From contig JAPSKP010000020.1 in NCBI GenBank assembly GCA_031181585.1, positions 1-47,290 on the forward strand: a DNA stretch of 47,290 bases, in the 5' to 3' direction. The notes below the pieces were generated by a model, which searched no databases, was not told where the DNA came from, and saw only the letters and a list, made by a program, of their open reading frames with translations. Below are positions 1 to 7,554 of the stretch, piece after piece. Origin of the DNA: Lysinibacillus sp. Lineage in GTDB: Bacteria > Bacillota > Bacilli > Bacillales_A > Planococcaceae. The number at the start of each line of letters is the position of its first letter. Within the stretch, counting starts at the first letter, position 1. Position numbers and translations under genes: made by a program.

Positions 1-167
1 TGCCATTATATGAATATATGAACCGTCGTCTGGTGGAGGCGAATATTCAAAGTGATGTTGCCATCATTGAAGAAGTGGAAGGCTTGGTAACAGAATTCCG
101 TGACACATGGAAAGAAGTCATCAAAATTACGCGCCAACAGCAATATGGCAGCGCACAGCAAGTTTAA
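1..167 (+). CDS. fliS: Flagellar export chaperone FliS (3' end only)
   Basis: Only the last 54 codons are in the window, in the frame that begins at base 3 and ends with TAA at 165-167. The visible residues include YEYMNRRLVEANIQSD, EEVEGLVTEFRDTWKE and the tail QYGSAQQV. This matches the C-terminal helices of FliS, which in B. subtilis carry a closely similar YMYRRLVEAN and FRDAWKQAI pattern. FliS is the cytoplasmic chaperone that holds flagellin unpolymerised until export. In Bacillus fliD and fliS lie shortly upstream of hpf and secA, and the same order continues here, which supports the call. No recognisable fliT follows; a strong terminator begins 20 bases after the stop. Confidence 0.9.
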   Translation, partial: PLYEYMNRRLVEANIQSDVAIIEEVEGLVTEFRDTWKEVIKITRQQQYGSAQQV

Positions 168-186
168 TACAGTTACTATTATCTTA

Positions 187-228
187 AACGCCATGGAGAA
201 GGTATTACGCTTTCTCCATGGCGTTTTT
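187..228 (+). terminator. Rho-independent terminator after fliS
   Basis: AACGCCATGGAGAA (187-200) pairs perfectly with TTCTCCATGGCGTT (212-225) around an 11-base loop and is followed by a T run. It ends the flagellar transcription unit. Confidence 0.9.
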
Positions 229-834
229 CTAATGAAATCGGCCGGCCGTGTCACCGAAGAATGGATGCAATCTATCGAATGTCGAGAAGGGTGCTCTTTC
301 TGTCTAAACAGTATGAAGAAAATCACAAAATTAAGAAGAATAAAGTAGAAAAATGAAGAACCGATAATTTAATTATTTTGAAAATATAGACACAAGAAGT
401 GTATACGGTTACAATGAAGAAGGAGAGTAAAGTAGACGAAAAGATAGGGTCGAATAGACCTAAATTCTATTTTATTCAGTACTATCTACTAGCTATTTAA
501 AATGCATCACGGTTAGACACCCCTGCAAGCGTAATTCTAGTATTACCCCCACACTCGCAGAAAAGCTATTCACCCTATGAACAGCGGCTTTTCACCACTA
601 ATAGCTAGAGCGAAAAGATCTACTTCATTTTTTTTACTTCAGCATCATCACAGAAAGCAATTTAATCGACCTCATGTTTCAACATAGAATACATCGAGAG
701 TAACAGAAAAAATATCTCATAATCAGCATTCAGCAGCGAAGAGTACGATAGACGTTTGTCGTATTACTAGTTCCTTATGCTTATTTGACTTTGTCTTAAA
801 GTAGGCGGGTTATGTTTGAGAAACGTTATTCTTT
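229..834. other. Long non-coding stretch with no supported gene
   Basis: About 600 bases between the fliS terminator and the leader of the comK-like gene. All frames are broken by stops, and no start with a convincing ribosome binding site was found. The only frame of any length, MDAIYRMSRR onward from 261, gives 31 residues without a Shine-Dalgarno. In Bacillus fliT would be expected here; nothing resembling FliT can be read. A GAAAAGC...GCTTTTC inverted repeat lies near 560-596. The region may be a decayed gene plus the promoter area of the following leader. Confidence 0.5.
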
Positions 835-872
835 AAGGAGGTGAGGGGTAAATGAAGAAGGATAAAAAGTGA
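835..872 (+). CDS. Six-codon leader ORF (MKKDKK) with perfect Shine-Dalgarno
   Basis: AAGGAGGTGA (835-844) is a perfect complement of the 16S rRNA 3' end and sits seven bases before ATG 852-854. The ORF runs ATG AAG AAG GAT AAA AAG TGA and ends at 872. Such a strong initiation site on so short an ORF suggests a translated leader peptide, not a protein gene. It is followed at once by hairpins and then by the comK-like gene at 1005. The alternative is a residue of a decayed gene that kept its start. Translation is inferred. Confidence 0.45.
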
Positions 873-961
873 AATCCTCAAGTAAATCGTCCGGGAAGAC
901 ACCACACTTGAGGATTTAGCCAGCAGGAGTATACCTGCTATATTGTAAGTATACTCCTTTT
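872..961 (+). promoter_or_regulatory. Attenuator-like tandem hairpins upstream of the comK-like gene
   Basis: Hairpin 1 pairs AAATCCTCAAGT (872-883) with ACTTGAGGATTT (906-917), 12 perfect pairs. Its 5' arm starts inside the stop codon of the leader ORF. Hairpin 2 pairs AGGAGTATAC (925-934) with GTATACTCCT (949-958) and is followed by TTTT, so it looks like an intrinsic terminator. A competing hairpin, AGCAGG (922-927) with CCTGCT (934-939), uses part of the same 5' arm and cannot form together with hairpin 2. This antiterminator/terminator-like layout, 44 bases before the next start, suggests control of read-through. The switch itself is inference. Confidence 0.55.
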
Positions 962-1004
962 ATTCAAGATTTAGTAGAAATTATACTTGGAGGGAGTAGA
1001 AAAT

Positions 1005-1577
1005 ATGAAAAAGAAGGTAGAGTTTCAAATAACGGAGGAGACGAAGAAAATCTCTCCATTTCGTGAAAAAGGGACGGGGGAGCTGCATTCAATCGTTCTT
1101 CATGGACACGATTTTTTACATCTTCCGGCACCTCCCTATGAAATTGTCGATTATAATTTACGGAGATTTGGTTCAAGCCTGCGAGGGGCAAAGGATAGTG
1201 CGAAGGAGATTTTAGGGACGTCCAGCATGTTTCCAGTAGCATTGGGAAAAGAAAATGAATGGATTTGGTTTATGACCGAAGCCATAAAAAATGAACGTTG
1301 TACTTGGTTTGCGCTGCATCATGTGAATAAGTTAATTCCGATGGAGAAGGAGAGGACAAAAGTTCTTTTGTATTGCGGATATGAGGAAGAGATCTATATC
1401 TCCGCATGTTCTCTGACCAACCGTAGGAACAGGGGCCACCTTTTTCAATCAAAGCTGCTGCAAAACACTTATCCTCATCCTTTTTTGTACAGCTTATCAA
1501 CGGAAAATTCAGGAATGGTTAGTGAAGGTAACTCGGTACAATATGAGGTGAAAAAGCCAAATCCAGATGAAAAATAA
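1005..1577 (+). CDS. ComK-family competence transcription factor, divergent paralogue
   Basis: A 190-residue protein of the ComK family. ComK activates late competence genes by binding paired AT-boxes. The family core is visible: EIVDYNLRRFGSSLRGAKDS corresponds to IVDRSCRFFGSSYAGRK of B. subtilis ComK. This is followed by a P-V-x-x-G segment and a W-F-A-L-H-H-V segment matching ComK's WISHVHV. The start is ATG 1005, with GGAGGG ten bases upstream; an in-frame TTG at 987 lies inside that ribosome binding site and is unlikely. The C-terminal 60 residues diverge strongly. A second, more canonical ComK lies at 9166-9669 on the minus strand, so this copy is a paralogue whose DNA-binding ability is untested. 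It is probably controlled by the leader just upstream. Confidence 0.75.
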   Translation: MKKKVEFQITEETKKISPFREKGTGELHSIVLHGHDFLHLPAPPYEIVDYNLRRFGSSLRGAKDSAKEILGTSSMFPVALGKENEWIWFMTEAIKNERCTWFALHHVNKLIPMEKERTKVLLYCGYEEEIYISACSLTNRRNRGHLFQSKLLQNTYPHPFLYSLSTENSGMVSEGNSVQYEVKKPNPDEK

Positions 1578-1617
1578 AAGTAATTTTTATCTTACAAATA
1601 GTATTCAATATGTACTT

Positions 1618-1648
1618 ACCCATGCCTTCTCGAAAAGCATGGGTTTTC
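1618..1648 (+). terminator. Terminator after the comK-like gene
   Basis: ACCCATGC (1618-1625) pairs with GCATGGGT (1637-1644), with an 11-base loop and a T run to 1647. Confidence 0.85.
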
Positions 1649-1797
1649 CTGCTGCCTCTACATTTCCACACCTTCTTTTATAAAGTTATTTTTAAATAGT
1701 TAAGAGAAGATTAGACGATAATTTGCTAAAATTTGTCGTATAATGGGCGATATAAGAGGGTAAACAAAAAGCTTGTTCATCAGCTGGGGGTGTTAGA

Positions 1798-2187
1798 ATG
1801 ATATTTAAAAGAAAAGAAGGGTTCCGCTTTTCGTTCGGTGAGCCGATTAAAGCTGGTTTTGTCGTGATGATTGATGGGAAACCAGTAGGAGACGGAGAGA
1901 GCCGCCTGGCGTGTAAAGTGCTTGATGTCAGTCCTCGGGGCATGAAAATGATGACGGAAGTGGACCTAAGTAACTATATAAATAGAATACTACAGTTAGA
2001 GGTTTCTTTTATTCTCGATAATGTCGAAATTCGTGGAATCGGAGAAATTGTTTGGAGTAAAAAGTTTGGAAGCGGGTATCAATATGGTATCGTCTTTTAT
2101 AATCAGCCAGGGGTCGAATCATTGATCATCAGTGAGCTGAAAGCAAGGCGGCGTAAAGAATTGCTTGGGTCGAAAAGTCAGGGATAA
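1798..2187 (+). CDS. PilZ-domain protein
   Basis: A 129-residue single-domain protein with the PilZ fold signature. The second motif is intact as DVSPRG (residues 43-48, D-x-S-x-x-G), and a G-x-I-V-W strand and a YGI-V-F strand follow, as in PilZ beta barrels. PilZ domains bind cyclic di-GMP and often regulate motility or surface attachment. The first motif, normally R-x-x-x-R, is not exact: the N-terminus reads KRKEGFR, giving R5 and R10 four residues apart, or K6-x-x-x-R10. Cyclic di-GMP binding is therefore plausible but not assured. A GGGGG-rich ribosome binding site precedes ATG 1798. It lies between flagellar (fliS) and hibernation (hpf) genes, so a motility role is a reasonable inference. 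Confidence 0.75.
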   Translation: MIFKRKEGFRFSFGEPIKAGFVVMIDGKPVGDGESRLACKVLDVSPRGMKMMTEVDLSNYINRILQLEVSFILDNVEIRGIGEIVWSKKFGSGYQYGIVFYNQPGVESLIISELKARRRKELLGSKSQG

Positions 2188-2213
2188 TTTTTGAAAGATT
2201 TTTTTGATTCAGC

Positions 2214-2238
2214 AGGATTTTGCGATTCGATATCGAAT
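2214..2238 (+). promoter_or_regulatory. Sigma-H-type promoter of hpf
   Basis: AGGATTT (2214-2220), then 14 bases (N11 plus ATC), then GAAT (2235-2238). This fits the B. subtilis sigma-H consensus RNAGGAWWW-N11/12-RNNGAAT exactly. The hpf homologue yvyD of B. subtilis is known to use sigma-H and sigma-B. Transcription would start about 28 bases before the hpf ATG. Confidence 0.7.
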
Positions 2239-2272
2239 TAAGTAGTATAGCCGTATTGAAGGAGGAGTTTAC

Positions 2273-2830
2273 ATGCTAAAGTTTAACATTCGTGGTGAAA
2301 ACATTGAGGTAACTCCAGCGATTCGCGAGTATGTGGAGACGAAAGTCGAGAAGGTCGAACGCTATTTTAATGAAGAGATGGATGCGACAGCAAACGTCAA
2401 TTTAAAGGTCTACAATGATAAGCAGACGAAAGTAGAAGTAACAATTCCGATGAAAAATGTGACGCTCCGCGCAGAAGAACGTCATAACGATATGTATGCT
2501 GCAATCGACCTTATCGTAGACAAATTAGAGCGTCAGATCCGCAAACATAAAACAAAGGTAAATCGTAAATTCCGTGAACGTGAAGGGGCAGGCACTTACT
2601 TTGCCAATGTAGCATTGGCTGAACCGGAAACAGAGACGGATGAAGAATACCAAATCGTGCGTACAAAACAATTTAACTTAAAACCAATGGATCAAGAAGA
2701 AGCGATTCTTCAAATGAATATGTTGGGGCATGATTTTTATATCTTCACAGATGCCGAAACAGACGGCACAAACATCGTCTATAAACGAAGAGACGGAAAA
2801 TATGGCTTAATCGAAACAGAAATCAACTAA
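2273..2830 (+). CDS. hpf: Long-form ribosome hibernation promoting factor
   Basis: A 185-residue cytoplasmic protein. The N-terminal domain, about residues 1-100, is the S30AE/RaiA fold (MLKFNIRGENIEVTPAIREYV start). A linker leads to the C-terminal dimerisation domain, about 125-185, with IVRTKQFNLKPMDQEEAILQ and a GHDFYIF segment. This two-domain layout is the long HPF that joins 70S ribosomes into inactive 100S dimers in stationary phase. AAGGAGGAG lies just upstream of ATG 2273. A sigma-H-like promoter precedes it, consistent with late-growth induction. The product corresponds to B. subtilis YvyD, also located just before secA, although here a hydrolase gene is inserted between them. Confidence 0.96.
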   Translation: MLKFNIRGENIEVTPAIREYVETKVEKVERYFNEEMDATANVNLKVYNDKQTKVEVTIPMKNVTLRAEERHNDMYAAIDLIVDKLERQIRKHKTKVNRKFREREGAGTYFANVALAEPETETDEEYQIVRTKQFNLKPMDQEEAILQMNMLGHDFYIFTDAETDGTNIVYKRRDGKYGLIETEIN

Positions 2831-2838
2831 TATAATAG

Positions 2839-2877
2839 GCGCCCGCCTTCCACATTGCTGGAAAGGCGGGCGCTTTT
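2839..2877 (+). terminator. Terminator after hpf
   Basis: GCGCCCGCCTT (2839-2849) pairs with AAGGCGGGCGC (2863-2873), a GC-rich stem followed by TTTT. Confidence 0.92.
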
Positions 2878-3444
2878 CATTGGGAAGAAAGAAGAGAGCC
2901 ATAGTTTTAAAGTAAAGTGTAGATGTTTTAAAAAATGGGAGTTTTAGAATAAAACCATGGCGTTTAGTAAGAAGGTTGTTTCCAATCCTTTGGAGATATG
3001 CATGATTTTTATTCCGCAAAAGGCGAGTTGTAGGATGAGCCCTGTCATTAGAACATGAAACGTCCAGATGCTTTTAGGGATATTATTTTTCTATTTTTCG
3101 GCTGTGGATGTTTATCCTGGTGAGTCAACGGATGCTCAGTATATTACATTTATCACCTTTAATAAGGAAAGAATGGCATAGGGTATTAAAAGTACATTGT
3201 TAAACAAATGGCAGCGGTTATGCATTCTCCGCTAAGGGCTTAGAATTTCAATATAACTTGGATCGTATCCTACTGGTGCCGCCATCGAAGCTGGTGCTCT
3301 GATTTTGCCGGCTCCTGCCTATCCTGTATAAGCTCTACCTAAATTCAATATCCTCGAGATCTCTTTATTTGTATGAGGAGGAAAAGGGGGTATTTTGCTT
3401 TTTTATCATAACTAGTTACAATTTGGAAAGGGGGATGATAAACG
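2878..3444. other. Non-coding stretch between hpf and the hydrolase gene
   Basis: About 570 bases without a supported gene. One short frame begins near 3070 with a hydrophobic N-terminus (MLLGILFFYFSAVDV) and stops at about 3181 after 37 codons. It has no good ribosome binding site and may be a fragment of a lost membrane or exported protein. The last 20 bases carry the AAAGGGGGA ribosome binding site of the next gene. Confidence 0.45.
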
Positions 3445-4359
3445 ATGAGCTTAAACAAACATATTACTTATCATGGAGTTAACGCACGTTCTTTATATCA
3501 AACACCAGGAGGCAGGGTATTCACCTCATTAGAGGAACTCAATCAAGAGTATGACATCGATGCAAGTGTACCTGACTTCAACTCAATAGGAGAATGGTTT
3601 GCAAGGGAGAGTGTTAAAGCACGGGAGGAACTGCAGTGCACGCTAGACATCCCGTATGGCCCTACAATAGCTGAAAGATTAGATGTTTTTCACGGTGAGC
3701 CAGGAGGACCGGTCGTGGTGTTCATCCACGGTGGTTATTGGAGGATGCTTACAAGCAAAGAATTTAGCTTCGTCGCGCGAGGACTTGCTGCGCAGGGTGC
3801 TACGGTTGTCATTCCTACGTACGCTTTATGCCCAGCCGTTACAATCGATGAGATTGTCCGCCAGCATCGTGCAGCTATTACGTGGACGTACAATCATGCT
3901 GCAGAATTCGGAGCAGACCCTCAAAAATTAGTTGTCACAGGTCACTCTGCAGGTGCCCATGGTGTTGCAATGGTACTCGCAACTGATTGGGAAAATGAGT
4001 ATGGATTACCGGCGGATATAATACGTGGCGCCTGTGCGATTAGCGGACTATTTGATCTTCAGCCCTTACCATATACATTTGTGCAGCCTTTTCTTCAGCT
4101 TACTTGGGATCAGGTTTTACGTAATAGTCCGATTCTTAATTTACCAAAATCTGCTCCTCCATTGTTAGTAACAAGAGGCGGGAAGCAGACTTCCGAGTTC
4201 CTGCGTCAATCGGACGACTTCTACACTGCATGGCAATCATTTGGTCTTCCAGGTGAGTATTGGATTCAACCTGAGCGCAATCACTTTGATGAGTTATTTC
4301 CACTCACTGAACCTGACAGTGAACTTACCAAGAAAATTATTAAACTAGCTATCGGTTGA
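3445..4359 (+). CDS. Alpha/beta hydrolase, kynurenine formamidase-like
   Basis: A 304-residue cytoplasmic protein with an alpha/beta hydrolase fold. It shows the oxyanion motif HGGYW (95-99), the nucleophile elbow GHSAG (166-170, Ser168) and a C-terminal NHFDE with His280. HGGxW plus GxSxG is typical of the arylformamidase (eukaryotic KynB-like) branch of the esterase/lipase superfamily, which hydrolyses N-formylkynurenine. The usual acidic residue after the GG turn near 245-250 reads RGGKQTSEF, so the third catalytic residue is not obvious. No other tryptophan-degradation gene is nearby, so the substrate is unknown. AAAGGGGGA precedes ATG 3445. The gene sits between hpf and secA, which are adjacent in B. 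subtilis, suggesting a later insertion. Confidence 0.75.
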   Translation: MSLNKHITYHGVNARSLYQTPGGRVFTSLEELNQEYDIDASVPDFNSIGEWFARESVKAREELQCTLDIPYGPTIAERLDVFHGEPGGPVVVFIHGGYWRMLTSKEFSFVARGLAAQGATVVIPTYALCPAVTIDEIVRQHRAAITWTYNHAAEFGADPQKLVVTGHSAGAHGVAMVLATDWENEYGLPADIIRGACAISGLFDLQPLPYTFVQPFLQLTWDQVLRNSPILNLPKSAPPLLVTRGGKQTSEFLRQSDDFYTAWQSFGLPGEYWIQPERNHFDELFPLTEPDSELTKKIIKLAIG

Positions 4360-4782
4360 ATTGTATAGAGATAAAGAGGGATTTAATGAATAGATAATAG
4401 ATCCGTTTTTTATGAAAATAAATATAGCCTCCAATAAAAAGGGAGCGATTATCAGAAAATCATTAAACTTTTTTATAGAGGTCTTATAATTAACTAAAAT
4501 GAAAACCTTCCTTTTGATCAATCTTTTACAAAATGGAGTTTTTATATTGGCTGTTAAATAAAGAGTGACTAGCCATTTCTTCATGAAAAAGCTTCCTCTA
4601 TTATAGAATGACTTGCTAATTTAATAATATTTCTTCTTTGCAGAAATTTTTGTATCTCATATTACTATTTTTATAGTAGATAGTAATAAAAGGAAAATAT
4701 CGCTATAAATCCTAATGCGTAGTTAGCGCTATTTTGAAGAGGAGGCAGTTAGAGATTTTCCCTCTCAAATACGAGTGTCAGT
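4360..4782. other. AT-rich intergenic stretch before the secA promoter
   Basis: About 420 AT-rich bases. No terminator is clear for the hydrolase gene. An AGAGGAGG sequence at about 4738-4745 lies in a hairpin (TTTG plus AGAGG pairing with CCTCT plus CAAA at 4761-4769) but has no useful start after it. A minus-strand frame of 79 codons is discussed among the rejected items. Confidence 0.4.
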
Positions 4783-4812
4783 TTGCACCACCATACTAGT
4801 AAATGATAAAAT
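4783..4812 (+). promoter_or_regulatory. Putative sigma-A promoter of secA
   Basis: TTGCAC (4783-4788), 18-base spacer, then TAAAAT (4807-4812) preceded by TG as an extended -10. It would give a 5' leader of about 25-30 bases before ATG 4846. Confidence 0.5.
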
Positions 4813-4845
4813 GGAAGTTGATACTAAACGGGAAGTGAACAATAC

Positions 4846-7356
4846 ATGCTAAACATCTTAAATAAAATGTTTGATTTCAATAAAAAAGAAGTAAAACGTC
4901 TTGAGAAAGAAGCAGAACAGGTAGAAGCATTAGCAAGCCAAATGGCTGGACTTTCTGATGAGCAGCTTCAAGCGAAGACACCCGAGTTGAAAAAACGCTA
5001 TGAAAATGGCGAGTCACTGGAAAACTTACTGCCGGAAGCGTTTGCTGTAGCACGAGAGGCAGCGAAGCGCGTATTAGGATTATATCCATACAAAGTACAG
5101 ATCATGGGTGCCGCTGCACTGCATGACGGCAATATCGCAGAGATGAAGACAGGGGAAGGTAAAACGCTGACAGCAACGATGGCGGTTTACTTAAATGCCC
5201 TTACTGGTAAAGGTGTCCATGTAGTAACAGTCAATGAATATTTAGCGACACGTGATGCGACGGAGATGGGCGAGCTGTATAACTGGCTTGGTCTAACGGT
5301 CGGTCTAAATTTAAACAGTCTTGATAAGAGCGGAAAACGCGAGGCATATGCAGCCGATATCACATATTCTACGAACAATGAGCTGGGGTTCGATTATTTA
5401 CGTGACAATATGGTCCTTTATAAAGAAGATAAAGTACAGCGCCCGCTTCACTATGCAGTAATTGATGAGGTTGACTCCATTTTAATCGATGAAGCGCGTA
5501 CACCATTAATCATTTCCGGACAGGCAGGAAAGACAGCTCAGCTGTATGTTCAGTCAAATGCATTTGTCCGGATGTTAAAGGCAGAAGAAGATTACAACTA
5601 TGATGAGTCATCAAAGGGCGTTACACTGACAGAAGCGGGAATTGAAAAGGCAGAGCGTGCATTCGGTATTGATAACCTGTTTGATTTGACGCATGTTCGT
5701 TTAAACCATGCGATTAACCAATCATTAAAGGCGCATGTATCTATGCATAAAGATGTGGACTATGTTGTCCAAGAGGGAGAGGTAGTTATCGTTGACGGCT
5801 TTACGGGTCGTTTAATGAAGGGCCGCCGCTATTCAGATGGTCTTCACCAGGCAATCGAGGCGAAGGAAGGTCTGGATATTCAAAATGAATCGATGACAAT
5901 GGCAACGATCACGTTCCAAAACTACTTCCGTATGTATGAAAAGCTTGCGGGTATGACAGGTACTGCGAAAACGGAAGAAGAAGAATTCCGTAACATTTAC
6001 AACATGCAGGTTATCGCAATTCCAACGAATAAGCCAATTGCGCGTGAAGATAAGCCGGATCTGATTTATGCGACAATGCAAGGGAAGTTTGAGGCAGTCG
6101 CAAAAGATATCGCTGAGCGCCACCGCAACGGCCAGCCGGTGCTTGTTGGGACAGTAGCGATTGAAACATCAGAAATCATTTCGAAATTGCTGACAAAATA
6201 TAAAATTCCGCATAATGTACTGAATGCGAAAAACCATGAGCGTGAGGCAGAAATCATTGCGAATGCTGGTAACAAAGGCGCGGTGACAATTGCGACAAAC
6301 ATGGCAGGCCGTGGTACAGATATCAAGCCGGGCGAGGGTGTATTAGATATTGGCGGTCTCGCGGTAATCGGTACAGAGCGTCATGAATCCCGCCGTATTG
6401 ATAACCAGCTGCGCGGTCGTTCCGGTCGTCAAGGGAACGCCGGTGTGACACAGTTCTATCTATCATTAGAAGATGACCTGATGCGCCGTTTCGGTTCCGA
6501 AAACATGAAAAATATGATGACGAAGCTAGGGATGGATGATTCTCAGCCGATCCAGTCGAAGATGGTATCCCGTGCGGTTGAATCAGCCCAAAAACGTGTT
6601 GAAGGAAATAACTTCGATGCTCGTAAACGTCTTCTGCAATATGACGATGTACTTCGCCAGCAGCGTGAAGTGATTTATAAAGAGCGTGAAGAGGTACTAG
6701 AAACAGAGAACATGCGGGCTCTAGTAGAAAATATGATTTATGAGTCGATTGAAAATGCCGTATCGCTTCATACGCAGGGCGAACAAACAGATTGGAACTT
6801 GCAGGCACTGATTGACTACGTTTCAGCACATTTACTGGACGAAGGCGATCTGCAGGTTGCTGATCTAGAAGGGTTGTCTGCAGAACAGATTACTGATGTG
6901 ATCAAAAAAGCAGTAATCGCTCGTTACGATGAAAAAGAGGAAGCGTTAACGCCTGAGCGCATGCGTGAATTTGAAAAGGTTATTCTGCTGCGTGCGATTG
7001 ATTCAAAATGGATTGATCATATCGATGCGATGGACCAGCTTCGCCAAGGGATTCACCTTCGTGCATACGGGCAAAACGATCCACTCCGCGAGTACCAGCA
7101 GGAAGGATTCGCTATGTTCGAGGATATGGTGGCCTCTATTCGTGAAGACGTAACGAAATATGCGATGAAGGCAGAAATCCGCAATAACCTGCAGCGTGAA
7201 GAAGTAGCAAAAGGGCAGGCGGTAAACCCGAAAGAAGAGGGCAGCACCAAGACGAAGAAGATGCCGGTGCGCAAGGCCGATACAATCGGACGTAACGATC
7301 CATGTCCATGCGGCAGCGGAAAGAAATATAAAAACTGTCATGGGGTAACTGAGTAA
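4846..7356 (+). CDS. secA: Preprotein translocase ATPase SecA
   Basis: An 836-residue motor that pushes Sec substrates through SecYEG at the membrane. The N-terminus [14 protein letters not shown] matches SecA. Walker A is MKTGEGKT near residues 100-107, the DEAD-like box is VIDEVDS around 205-210, and motif VI shows [23 protein letters not shown] helical scaffold/wing region follows. The C-terminal zinc-binding tail is intact: C820-x-C822, C831, H832 ([14 protein letters not shown]), which in other bacteria contacts SecB or the ribosome. Length and order are close to B. subtilis SecA. The ribosome binding site before ATG 4846 is modest (GGGAAGTG). prfB follows after a strong terminator, as in Bacillus. 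Confidence 0.98.
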   Translation: MLNILNKMFDFNKKEVKRLEKEAEQVEALASQMAGLSDEQLQAKTPELKKRYENGESLENLLPEAFAVAREAAKRVLGLYPYKVQIMGAAALHDGNIAEMKTGEGKTLTATMAVYLNALTGKGVHVVTVNEYLATRDATEMGELYNWLGLTVGLNLNSLDKSGKREAYAADITYSTNNELGFDYLRDNMVLYKEDKVQRPLHYAVIDEVDSILIDEARTPLIISGQAGKTAQLYVQSNAFVRMLKAEEDYNYDESSKGVTLTEAGIEKAERAFGIDNLFDLTHVRLNHAINQSLKAHVSMHKDVDYVVQEGEVVIVDGFTGRLMKGRRYSDGLHQAIEAKEGLDIQNESMTMATITFQNYFRMYEKLAGMTGTAKTEEEEFRNIYNMQVIAIPTNKPIAREDKPDLIYATMQGKFEAVAKDIAERHRNGQPVLVGTVAIETSEIISKLLTKYKIPHNVLNAKNHEREAEIIANAGNKGAVTIATNMAGRGTDIKPGEGVLDIGGLAVIGTERHESRRIDNQLRGRSGRQGNAGVTQFYLSLEDDLMRRFGSENMKNMMTKLGMDDSQPIQSKMVSRAVESAQKRVEGNNFDARKRLLQYDDVLRQQREVIYKEREEVLETENMRALVENMIYESIENAVSLHTQGEQTDWNLQALIDYVSAHLLDEGDLQVADLEGLSAEQITDVIKKAVIARYDEKEEALTPERMREFEKVILLRAIDSKWIDHIDAMDQLRQGIHLRAYGQNDPLREYQQEGFAMFEDMVASIREDVTKYAMKAEIRNNLQREEVAKGQAVNPKEEGSTKTKKMPVRKADTIGRNDPCPCGSGKKYKNCHGVTE

Positions 7357-7417
7357 GTACATTCGTTATAAGAATTACTCAAACGTTCATGCGACCATTT
7401 TCTATAACATTTTGTGA

Positions 7418-7450
7418 CCGAGACTGCCTAATATAGGCAGTCCGGTTTTT
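7418..7450 (+). terminator. Terminator after secA
   Basis: CCG plus GACTGCCTA (7418-7430, one unpaired A) pairs with TAGGCAGTC plus CGG (7434-7445), with a three-base loop and TTTTT to 7450. It separates secA from prfB. Confidence 0.9.
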
Positions 7451-7554
7451 GCTTGATGGATTGATCTATCACCTGAAAAATGAGAGCATCTTTTTCAGCC
7501 TTCTGATTCTAGGAGGAATAATTTTTTCTAAAATACAGGTTGGAGGATTTATAA

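Noticed and set aside
6-326. Minus-strand frame of 106 codons over the fliS end
   Set aside because: It lies opposite fliS and the terminator hairpin, has no ribosome binding site and no recognisable domain.
232-348. Short plus-strand frame after the fliS terminator, considered as a fliT remnant
   Set aside because: No FliT-like sequence can be read and no Shine-Dalgarno precedes it; 39 codons only.
4345-4584. Minus-strand frame of 79 codons (MKKWLVTLYLT start) with a GAGGA upstream
   Set aside because: A ribosome-binding-like sequence and one hydrophobic stretch exist, but composition follows the AT-rich intergenic DNA, it overlaps the hydrolase end and shows no family resemblance. A database hit could revive it.
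6323-6829. Minus-strand frame of 168 codons inside secA, with similar long antisense frames inside uvrB, uvrA and addA
   Set aside because: They are shadows of highly conserved genes on the plus strand, without ribosome binding sites or domain similarity.
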